A DNA stretch of 64,000 nucleotides, from assembly GCA_947396885.1 (NCBI GenBank), contig OX377204.1:88608728-88672727 (forward strand), given 5' to 3'. The position numbers were made by a program, and so were the translations under genes. This document shows, piece after piece, positions 22,401-34,400 of this stretch. The notes under the pieces are model-generated. The model did no database searches. It saw only the letters and a program-made list of their open reading frames with translations, and was not told where the DNA came from. The first letter of the stretch is position 1. Each line of letters starts with the position of its first letter. This DNA is from Heligmosomoides polygyrus polygyrus. Taxonomy: Eukaryota; Nematoda; Chromadorea; Rhabditida; Heligmosomidae.

Positions 22401-25400
22401 CGTAACCTACATAATAGCGCTTGGCTAAATGAGCATTTTTCGAAATTTATTTGCTATCACAGTCCTGTTTTTTTTGAAGTTTTTACAAGTTGCGTCCTCT
22501 TATAAAAACAAATATCTTTTCGTATGCTTCACTAAGGCTTTTTTGTTCGCAAACGACGTTTTCTCGTTTGACTAAAGCACTCATGGATTAGGCTACTTCT
22601 GACATTTTCAAATGAAGCCCAAAAGTCATTTACGTCTTCATTGATCTCCTGGGAGCTATATCGTCAGCTCTTCTTCTGGTCTCCTCTTGTATTGCTGTAC
22701 TGATAAGTTGAGCAGCTTTTAAAAAATGGCACTATTACAGTATGTAAAGAAAGCCAGATCCTAATATGAATTTCTCGGAAGAACCACAGTTTTCCGCGCT
22801 GGAGCCGAAAACTAGCGCACTAGTGCCGGAGAACGATAGAAAAGGTGGGTATCCACATTTGAGAGAGCCATACGATGACGAGCAAAAGTATGTGATGGTT
22901 TTTTACTATTTTTACTACTCCTGTTAAAAATTTTAGATGTTATGTTGGTATTCTTGGCACTAGTTGTTAATGTAGCCTACACGGAATAGCGAACCTACCA
23001 GGCGTAGTAAAAAAAGGGCTTACCATACAGAAGGATGCACAGTGAGCCCATTTTTTGATCAATGTATGTACGTGATCAGATCAATAGCGAACCATTTGTT
23101 TGAACCAAGTGACAGATTCAAATTGAGCCCCTTAAACAACATTTACGGAAATAAAAAAATGTGCAAGTCGCTATAGTTGTTGCCGAGTGAATATTCGAAC
23201 ATTTGAATTCGAACAATTCTATTCGAAGTCGAATATTCCTATTCGAACGTTCGAAAAAACGCGATTTTCGAACGTATTCGTATTTGAATGCTCGAAAAAC
23301 GCGATTTTCGAATGTATTCGATTTTCTTTTATTCGAATATATTTGGTTATTCGAAATTTCTGGGAGAGCACAACAATACAAGTCGCCCATTTCGCTTGCA
23401 TCGAAGACGGGAAGGCGCTAGCCAATCGCAGTTCTTGATTGGATGTGATTGGCTGGCGCCTCCTCTCCATCTAAGGCATACATATTAAAGAATTGCGTTT
23501 CATTCTCTATACATTTCAAACAAGGGCGAAAATAGCGCTAATATCAGGCTACAGGAAAATGTTTTCAATGCGGCGAAAATATTGAAAAACCTTCTTGTCA
23601 TGTATCCCCTCCCATATATATGATATGTGGGCAAATAGCAAATAGATATCAGTCATAGGGACAATTTCTGGTTGGGATTTCCCGCCGTGCCCACTAAACC
23701 TTCCATCCCTCCGGGGTCGATGGATGGGTACCAAAATTTTCTGGAAAGGGACAACACTGGCTACTCCGTCGGCTGTCTAAGCAAGTAATTGTTCAAGCCA
23801 AATCTGCATTCAAATCGCATCTTCAATATCTCGTAGAATTAGGTTGCTTGGCGCACTCCTTATGGATTTGATTAACACCGTTTTTTACCCTTTTATCCTT
23901 ATTTCTGTTTTTATTAGGCAGCTCTAGGATATGTCATACATGTGCTTTAAGGAGAGTGGATTTGTGCTTAGGAACTGAAAGATATCAATGTCAGTAAAGG
24001 TCAAAGAATCTAATTTATATACCCCTCCTATACTAAACTTGCTCAGTAGTCCAGACGACCCTATTCGTTTGAGTGATACATATAAAAGATAAAGGATAAA
24101 GAACGGTTTTACTCATTTTCTTCTGGGATGCGCCGTGCATTCTCTCCTACAGGGTGTCATGAAGGCGATTTGAATGCGTATTTTTTTCATACAATGCGGC
24201 GGCCAGCCGATGAAGAAGCGATGAAAAAAGAAAAGCTTACGGTGACCAGCCGATGAACAAATTAGCGCTTTCTCCTTCTCAGTCAAGTCTGGTACCAATT
24301 CACAGACCACGGAAGGATGGAAAGATTGGTTGGCCTGAGTAGGAAATCCGAACCTAGAGCCTATGTACAGTCGATTACGCAACATGCTTGTCTCAATACG
24401 TAGAGCGTGAAAATTAATTCAGATCAAGACAATATTTGAATTGTTGTAAAATTATCAGTATAATAACGAAAGTAAAGGCCAAGGCGAATCAATAGTACCG
24501 TCCGCCGAACGGCACTGTGCAGTCCCCTATAATTGGCATAGTACCGCTGGATCTCGCACCCAGGTGCGAGGAGGCCTTGATCGGGCGCGGGCGATGCACG
24601 CAGAGCCCAGGTCGAGCCGAATGCTGCCCAGAACTCGACCTCGGCAGAAAAGGCGCAAAATGGCGAATCTCTTCAATTTTTATAAGACTATGTTGTTGGG
24701 AAGGGCTTCCAATGGTGAGATGTGCTGTCTTAAGCATTTGAGGGACTGCCTGACGTGGAGTCCTAAATTTTGAAGACAAAGTGGGATCAGGAAATTGTAT
24801 ATTTTTCTCGAGTTTAGACACCTGAAAAACTATATTGGAGTGAACTCAGCTCCTCCTTCCTTGCCTGTATCAGAGCCACACAAACCTATTTTACACAGAA
24901 AAGATTTCAGCGTACTTGCTTTTGTCCTTAGAAAGTTGCAGTGCGCAAAACGTTGTAAAAAAAACGTTACTGAAGGTGGTGCGCAGTGGATTTGTGACCA
25001 GCAAAAATTTTCTTTTTTTTCAAGTTAAAAGTGGGCCAGCTGCAATTCACCTACGTGCTTTAGAGTTCAGAGCAAATTTTAACTTTTTAACTTCCCTCTA
25101 AGAAAAGTTACAGCACCTGTTACACAAGAAAAGCTCATTGTTGGTTAAGAATGGAGAGCTGGTTGGGGATGCGAAATCTGGACATTTATCCAGAAATGAT
25201 ACCTTTCCTAAGTCGATAGAGCTGCGAAGAAATTTTCAGTAATACAAAATTAGCTATTCCCTGTGCGAGTGGTAATTGGAGGATACGCCGGCTGTCGCAT
25301 GCTGGAGATTCGAGGTTCTCGGACTGGGCGCCGTCCAGACCATCCAAGCCTACAATCTTCCGGAGTCCGCTAATCGGTATCCTAGCCTTGTCTAGCTAGG

Positions 25401-28400
25401 ACAAAACGCTGACTTATCCATAACCGTTGTTCATGGTGTGGTCCAAGTATAAATCCAAATCTTTTCAACGATATCTTACTGAAGTAATATGCATGGCGCG
25501 TCCCAGTTAGGAATTTGCATCTATTGTACATACTCTTCCTTGATGTGGTCAGATAAATCAGCTGTCGGCAGTACTCAGTAGATAAAGAAAAATTGTTAGC
25601 CCTTATTAGAATAACCGAAAAAATAAAAAATAATTAATAAATAATATAGAGTAGAATACAATATCTATGGTGTTGCAAGCTTCTCGGTCTACAGAATCTT
25701 CCCTAAGGAGGAGTTACCGTAAACGCGCTGGCATTAGATCGGCGCGTTTAAATGTCCTTTGGGCGCAATTAGTGGAGACGTCGCTCGCTAATGAGTATCC
25801 CCTGGTGCTTTGGAAAAAATAGCGGTAAAAAATGAACTAACGAAAAATGTTTTTGCGGCGTTGGATAGATCTTGTCGAGGAGATCACAACGGTGTGTGAG
25901 TTTTTCAAAAACGATGAAGATCCAGAGGGCTACAGCAAAAGAACAGAAAGAACGCGGAAAACGCGCCTACCGCGCCCTTTTTCCAATCCTTATGGTGGGT
26001 ATTGTACACCCGTTCCTGCTGGGGGCATGCGATCTTTCTCTTATCCCCTTTGCTCACCCACCCCAACCCCCCAGGCTTCACTAAGAGTCTAACGGTTGCC
26101 TTACGAAACCTTTGACACGCAAAACAAAAGTTTCCGGTCCGCAGAACAGCGATGTACCTCCTGACGCCACGCCTCCAGCAGGGAGCGGGTGTACCTCCTG
26201 TCGCGCTGCCGTTGTACTTGAAACACTTTACGTTTTCCAAGCTCTTCACGTATTGTATGGTCTCCGAAAGTCTTTATCGATTAGGAATTAGTGCATAAAA
26301 ACGGTTATTTATTTTTGATAGAACTAAATAGGACGATAGAATTAGGTTACGACGCCAATACCATTAATAATCCTATTGTTGTTGAAGAACCCCAGTCTGC
26401 TTTGCAAAAGCTCTGCACGGAGTGGGATTTGAACCCACGCACCCTTACGAGTACCAGAACGCTCAGCCGCTATCGCACGGCAAGTGTTTGCTTGAGTCTG
26501 GCGCCTTAGACCACTCGGCCATCCGTGCACACATCTGCGGTGTCAACAGTGCCTCACCTCAGTCGCGATTGCTCGTTGAGAGGAGCGTAATGAAGATGCT
26601 TTGGCTTCACAACAACTGAATACTGCCGATAAACCAGTCAGTCAATATCGATCGATGTCATTAAGTTTCACCGGAAACTGACCAATTGGGGAGGAGATCA
26701 ATCGTGTATGCTAACCGTTGAAAGGACTTCGCAAAAGGTGAACTCGATCCGATATCTGGGCGACATCAGCGCCTCCAGACGAATGCTCTACTTGCTCCTA
26801 ATTATACCGTCGTACTGTTGCAGTTCCAAACGAACCCAAGCCAAGAACTCACATGGAGGTAGTCTTCTGAGCACTGATACATTGACTGTCTGTAGAAGGG
26901 CAGCGTGGGATGACGTCGACGGAATGGCAATTCGAGGCGCCCTGCAAATCGTCATTGTTTTAAAACAAGCACTTCTCGTAGTGTCAGTGTCCTTACAAGC
27001 GCCACATCTTCTCCAAAATGAAGCCAAGTATTCTGGTAAGTTCAGCTGGTTGGATAAAGAAAAACAAACTGGACATTAGTAGAAAGACGAACGACATGCA
27101 GATTTTTGTTGCAGAAATTATAGATTTTGTTGAGAAAGGATAAAACAGAGCTTGTACAATGGCTGACCATTGAAATTCACTGAAGTAGGAAAATATGCAT
27201 TCAAATTTTCCCCACGACATAGAACAGACCTAGAATGCATGGCGCAACCCAAAAAGGATTGACTAACTCCGTTCTTCATCCACCATCCTTTGAGCACAAG
27301 CGAAATTTGAGATAGTGATTCGAAATGTCTTTTTAATGATAGGGTTCTGCAGGCTCTAACTAGCGTAAAACACCTCAGAATATCTTCGGAAACAACTTTG
27401 GGAACCATAAGGTTGCAGGAGTCCGTTCAGGATTTTTTTATCCTTTCGCTTCTGATATCAACCAGAAATTACTTACGATTGAGTCTCGGAAAGACATCGA
27501 ATTCACTGGGCATGTCGAATGTGCGCTGCCATAGGGAAGACAGCTGGTACGAAGAAGGCACATCAAACGTGAGGAATTCGAACTGAAACAGGCCAGATTT
27601 TTATAATTAATAAGGATCGGCCTCACATGAAGTATCCCAGCGGACCTTGAGCGTCTGATCTGTGATGGATTCGTTGTTCGGTCCAAGAGCATCTAGCCGC
27701 CAGGTGCAGTCCATATTCGGTGGGTAGAGGCCACCGAAGTTCGGACTCTGGATGAAGCCCGAGAAGTCCCAATCGCCGTCGACGTTCGTAACGTCTCCGC
27801 CACATCGGCGATCGGCTGAAAGTTCCACCTTCTTTCGAAATCGCTTCAGATTAATGGCTTATGCCCCTGTGATCTAAGCCCCACGTTCAACTGTTCTGTA
27901 TTTCATGGAGAATCCCCGTTGCAAAGCGCTTCTGGAGCCGCCGAAGACGTTACTTCTGAAGGCGACTGTCAGGAAAGGTCCCGTAGATCTGACCTGAACA
28001 CAACATGAAATCTTTCCAGAAATCGCAGAACCGCTGTTGACGACAGAAGCTGGCTGCTACTATGTCTGAGTATAAGCCCAGTGCAGTCAACGATGCAGAA
28101 CTAGAGATGGTGGTCCACCCTGTAGTTCTTCCAAACCTGGCAGCTTTACCTACCCAAAAAAGGCTTAGATTCGCTGCTACGGTTACAGCGTGTAATAACT
28201 GTATAAAATTTTTCTTTTTGAAGAAAAAATAACAAATAAAATTTTGTACTGAAGCGCAACAAGCTTTCCCGAGCATACTGATTTTTTTGAATATGCCATT
28301 TTAATCGCGAATTGGACACTTTAAAACCAAATTTGACACTCTTCTAAGCTTGCCTAAGACTCTTGAGATCCAATCAAACTCTTCCAGATCAAAATGATCT

Positions 28401-31400
28401 CCAGGCAAGTTAAACTATAATAGAATAGATAGTTAGAACAATTTTTTGTTCGAGAAACTGACCTTCCTCGAAAATTTTCAGTTCACTTTCCCCAATTTGT
28501 GTAGTAATTTTATTAAATTTTTATTTTTTTAAATTAATAAAGTTTAGTTTAAAGACACATTAAGGTAGCAATCATCTCGTTCATAAAGAGACTGGATCGC
28601 GCCATGCACTCAAAAACCCGTCGCGAGGTTTATTTGATTGACAGTGTATGTGCTGGTGACATGAAGCATCAAAGTGAGGATAAGTGTGTTTTTTAACAAA
28701 TAGCTATTTTGTGTTTTTGCAGATATGAAACACCTTGCAAATAGAAATTTTTCTATAAAAATCGCGACGTCTTAGGCGAGGGCATGACGCAACCCTCTTT
28801 TTGGCACTAAAAATGGCCGCCCTCCTGCTCTTTAAAACAAGCTTTAAACCATTGTTTTTCCTCAAAAATAAAATTTTTATCAAATTTCAAACAATATGTC
28901 CACTTATTGGAAAGCGAATTAAAACTTCAAAGAAAGCTATACTATTTATCTATTTATCTATTTAATTATAAATTCTAAAGCTTTCCTTAAACAAAAAATA
29001 ATTCTAAATAGGTAAACAAAAACTTTAAAGAAAGTTTTACAAGAATTTTCCTTGAACAAAAGTCTTTCTAACCTTTTTGGAGAGTATACAGTTCAATGTA
29101 GCAGCAGCTCATTTCGATTTGGAAGAGTTCGCTTCGATCTCGAAGGTCTCAGAAAGTGTCCAAATTGATTTGAAAGTGTCCAATTCAACGAGAAAATTGT
29201 ATAAAATCCTCGGAATTCGTGGAGGAATATCAGGGGGATCCCCTTTCTAGACCTGCACCTTGTCCACCTGCAACCCACCACAGTGGTGACGTTTGTTGTC
29301 TCGCAGATGTGCACCACTCTATGAGCATCGTACGAAGTGTAGCCGTCGAATACCTAAAAATCGATTGATCTATGAGCTAATTTTCTGCCATTTTTGCTGA
29401 ATATTCTCGAAAAAAATTGCAGCCATCACGTACTTCAAGCTGGTTCACGGTGCAGTTCAGCTGCAGGCCGGACGTCATCTCAACGCTGGGAATCTCAATC
29501 TCGATGTGCTTGTCGGTCGGAGCGGAGACGAACCAGTCACATGCCGTGTCCAGGTAATGAGGAGGCACGACGAGCACTCCAGAAGCCAGACTCGTACGAT
29601 AGCCGCAGTCTGAGAGCAGGTCACCTGCACTTCATCAACACGGCTCCTTTAAGGAGTTCCTTACCTCGCTTCTTCGTCTCCCACCTGATGGAGAATGCAC
29701 CACCTGTGCCTTTGTATCGAAGCATGGCCTTCGACGACGTCATGGTGATGGTTCCTCCGATCAGAGGCATCTGAAGAGCAGTATAGTTGCTTAGAAAACG
29801 CCGAAAATGAGTCAGTGCCTACCTTAGGGCCATTGCCATCACCACAGAATGTAGCGAATATCGGAGCGTTGTCGCCTGGTCCATCATAGAGTGTCAGGTT
29901 CGCGTCGGCTTTCGTGCAGTCGGACAAATCTGGGCTGGACATGCCGGAGAAGGTGTCGAAGGTGATTTTTAAAGCCTGAAATTCTGTTAAATTTTTGTCG
30001 ACATGACCGTACGCCCTTAAAAGATACGTATGACATTTTTTCCAACAAGTTCCAAATCTCTGGAAAGAGCTTCGCTCGTCTGTTTTCAAAAATTCAAAAA
30101 TCTTCGATCATCTGCTCCCGAAAGACATGTCGTGTTGCCTTTAACAGAATGCAGCTTCAAATTGATTTGGTTAGGGTCACAAAGGATAAGAACAAAAGAT
30201 GGTGTTAGTCAATCCATTTCGGGATGCGCCGCGTATTTTAATTCCACGGGATATCGTGGAGGAACTTTGAATGCGTATTTATTCATACAATTACCTGCGG
30301 TGACCAGCCGATGAAAAACTCAGCGCTCCATTAGCAGGCAGATCTGGTACCAATTCACCATCCCTGGGGGAATCAGAGGCTTGATTTTTTTAGGGCGGGA
30401 AATCCGTACCAAGGACCTGGTATCGGGTTACGCGACAGTGGACACCCTGACTGCGCTATACGTGTCTACCCAATTGGGGTCAATATGTAGCTCTAATAGG
30501 GGTTAATATGCAGCTCTAATGGGGTCAATATGTAGCTCTAATGAATTCTATCTTATCCTACAGATAGGTAACCTGTCTTATAAAATGGGCACATGTTTGC
30601 AGTCGGAGAAGGCGCCGGCTGTCGCATGCACTTCGGTACAATGTTATTGGTACGGGTTTCCCTCCGGGGCAACCAAGCTCTACATCCCTTTGGGATTGGC
30701 GTATTAGTACCAGCTTTGTCTAGGAGGACTTTTCCACCACTTGGCCACCGCAAGTGAAGCATTCAGCGTCCAAGCTACCTCCACGATATCCCGTAGAAAT
30801 AGAGTGCGTGGCGTATCACTCCTAGTGACTGACTAACGTCGTCCTTTATTCTATCCAACCTTATTATCAGTCCAATCATTATTCGTCATAATGATAACGT
30901 GTGTGAAGAACGGAATAAAACTTCGAAGGGTTCTAAGCAGGTAAGCAGGCCCTAGAAAACAAAAGACTTTATTGAGTCAAAAGTGGTACAAAATCAGTTC
31001 AGCACAAAAAATTACAAGGAAATCTGGATTTTTAAATATTGACACCAAAGCAGTTTCTTCCATGAATTGCATAGAGTAAAAAGTAATTTTCTCAAAGCAA
31101 TTTAGTCGTTCAATCTCTGAAAACATTTTACCTATTCCATCAAATATCTTCTATTCTTTTCTTAAAACTAATTTGCAGTCAGTTTTCCTATCTGTTTAAG
31201 GAAGTTTCTCGATTTCTAGTAAAATGTTTTTGACAAAGAATTGAGAAATGATCAGAAAGTTTATTCCAAGTTTTAAGAACCACAGTCTTTTGATTGCTGC
31301 AACATATTTGTGTGCGGTTTTGCATTTGGCACAAGCCACGTTTTTTCTACGAATACTGTCGCGAATCGATCGCGATCACTCCTCTTTTGACTAGTTTCCC

Positions 31401-34400
31401 ACGGTGCATTGCTCTCGCGGTGAACTGCTGATGAGGCAACCAATGCCGGCCTGGGAAAGCCCCACCCCCGAGGCCTATCGATCTGCGCCTGGACACGCTC
31501 CCTCGAAGTGTAGCCAGTTCATTCGCATCCTCTGCGCTGCCATGAGCAGCCGGTGCTTCGGGGGCTCGCGAGCCGACGCGACTTGGTGCGCCGACCTTTG
31601 GTGCTTCCCTCCTATTCCATCTTTCCGGAGTTCTCATCGCGGGCCCTTGAGCTCCATACTCGGACGTTCTTATGATGGCCAGCTGCGGGGGGGGGGGGGT
31701 GGGGTTGCAGGCCGGGCAGAGTTCAGCGACGGGCTTCCGACACGACGAGACGGCCGAACATCCCAGAGAGCCATCTCAATTATCTTATGCCAACTCAACA
31801 TTCTGTGTGGTAGTTCGTATATTCCTGTAGCCTAATAAATATGTATAATCTACATTGTCTTCGGCAGCGGAGCAATCGGTGAGTCATCTTAGTACTACTT
31901 GGGGTTCTGGGGTAGTTCATATTGTTCGTGTCGGGGTTTGTTGCATCCGTTGTGTATTCCATGCCATTTCCATGCTAGCTAAACCACCCGGGTACTAGGC
32001 CCCCTACGGACGTCCCACTAAGGGCGTCCGTAGCCCCTCTAGGCCCATGGGAAGGCGACGGAGGCAGAGGCTTCCTCGCCCGGTTCCTTCTCTACAGTCG
32101 GGTTCCGATTTTAGGGTTAGGTTGAGGGTCGGGACCCTCGTGCATGTAAGCCTGCACGGTCAACGGGGCCATCAAGTTCGCGACAAATACAGTATTTGTT
32201 GAGCCGAAACAAACACAAAAAATCGAAAATTTGAACAAACTTTTGCAAAAATAAAAAGTCATTTGCGAGAGAAATGCTCATTTTTTAGTATCGGCTTAAC
32301 CTTTTCAAGACCTCTCGATCGAGTACCGGACTCACCGAATTCTCAGCTCCAGCGGCAATCACGTAGTCACATTGACTCTCTGGTGGCATCTCGCCGGTGT
32401 CTGGGAACGTCAAGTTTCCCGAAGATTCGGCAAAATGAGCACCACAGCCTGAAAAATTCAGATCTGCTCATATTTTGCAGCAATCAGGAAAACAGCGCTA
32501 ATCAGTCGTTTCTAGGAATATGCCACGTATCCGACTGTAGGTGATATTTCTTAGGCATTTGCCGTACAGTGAGTTGTGGTGGCCAGGCCATGGACATATC
32601 AGCATCTTATCATTCCCAGACGAGCCTGACATCAACTCACCAAACTCAGGGAGAAAGGCGGCACAATTTGTCAGAAAAAAGGAACTCTGTAATAACTCTT
32701 TTACAGCTGCATACTACAGCCAAAGCCAGCGAATCCCATTATTTAGCTATAATATTATACTATTCTACCTTCTTTTAATTCCTGTGCAAAATATTCATCT
32801 CCCATGTTGCATGATGAACATGCTAGCCTTTATATAACCTGATTTGGACAAGAATAATATTATCTAAACACGTCCTAGTCGGAGGGGCCACTTCAGGGAA
32901 AACGGAACAAGTACGAACTGTCAGGCCTAGGTATATGTTAGGCAAAAGGACGGGGCTGTCACCAAGCGGCGCAGGCTGTAAGAATCGCGCTAGGATCTCA
33001 TTTGTTCGAGTAGTCCGCAGGTTACCGTACCACAGTCCAATTTATTCACGAGAGGGAGTCATTCAACGGAGATTTCGAAATGAGCGAAGCGGCTGGAGCC
33101 GCGTGAGTCTCCCTGCCTGAGTCCCGACTTTCGACATTTGAAAGTGTTGCTGCAAGCCGAAGGAAGCCAACTTGGACCGCACTCGCTACTTATCCTTCGG
33201 CCGGTGTTCCACTATTGTTGCAGACCACTGTCACATTTGTTTTACCCCTTTTCCCCAGGCACTTGATCTCTCTTTGTGTCCTTGTTCGTGTCGCGATTTT
33301 GTTCGGCCAAGTAAAGGATTTTTGATTGCTTTTTTCTGTCTTTCGTATGAGAAGAGTTCTTAGCGCTAGTATACCTGTTCCTTGACTTTACACAATCGCT
33401 TACAGAGCAGTGTGGCCCGCCCCAGGCAGAAAGTTGTGGGGAATAGTTTTCTCGTGGGATAGTTCAACGTGCCATCAATGTAAAATAATTCTGCTCAGTT
33501 CAGTTTTGATTTTAACGCCGTTCTACAACCCGCAAAGTGATGTGCCGCCCTCCCACCTCCCCGATTTTCCAGATTCCTTCCACCACGAGTAATGTACATA
33601 AGTCTCACTTGCATTTTTGTACTGCTGTATTTCTGCCTCTTCACAGGTCATAGTTCTACGCTTTATAGTGCTGCTAGAACTATTAACTCCCTACGAAGTC
33701 CACAAGCTGGTGCCGGAATGATTCGAAATTGACGGAATTGTTGCGCCCCATATACGCCAGCGCGTCTAATTTAGCAGCATCAGTGAAACATCCGATCCGA
33801 AATTGTCGGCGGAATTGGAAAACTCATTGCATACCAGATAGAAGGATAAAGGACGGCGTTATTCAATCCTCTTTGGGATGCGCCACGCATTCTACTTTTA
33901 CGCGATGTCCTACAGGCATATTGAATGCGTATTTGGCCATACAAAGACTTGCGGTGGCCAGCCGATGTACAATTCACTGCTTTATCCTTTCCAGACAACC
34001 AATTCACCGACCACGGAGGGATGGAGGGCTTGGTTGACCTGGGCGTAAATCCGAACCAGGAACCTGGTATCGGGTGCAGACGACGGCCGGCGCCTCCTCC
34101 GACTGCGCTCCACGTGCCACATACCAGATATAGTGAAAGTAAATGGTTTGCTATACTTTTTCACACTCTACAAGTTGCCGCTCCCACTCGATTGATTCTG
34201 TCTGGCGTACGCGCATCCTAAATGCAACTCCACTGGGATTTGTATGTCGAAAAACAGAGCTTGAGCTGCTGAACTCGAATACCTGCTCCATTCACAAGTA
34301 TTCATCTTACGATTAGAAGCGTTATTAAAAAGGCCGTTTGGGACGCTCAGAAGCGGCGCAGGTTTGCGCGATCTTTTTGGCCAATGGCTAAAACATATAC

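Noticed and set aside
18651..26007. Large inverted repeat as a long-TIR DNA transposon (Maverick or Foldback type)
   Set aside because: No target duplication, no integrase, polymerase or transposase in the 4.1 kb spacer. Described as an inverted repeat only.
27628..27646. Stronger GTGAGG donor for cubilin exon Q
   Set aside because: Using it puts the next exon in a frame with a stop. The weaker GTCCGC donor keeps the frame open, though RNA evidence is needed.
31430..31475. CTGATGAGGC followed by GAAAGCC as another hammerhead ribozyme
   Set aside because: The stretch between core and GAAA does not form a proper stem II, no stem I pairing was found, and it is not in a PLE.
31404..31835. 143-codon GC-rich frame
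   Set aside because: Composition (GC-rich, stop-poor) accounts for it. No recognisable motif, and an opposite-strand frame is equally open.
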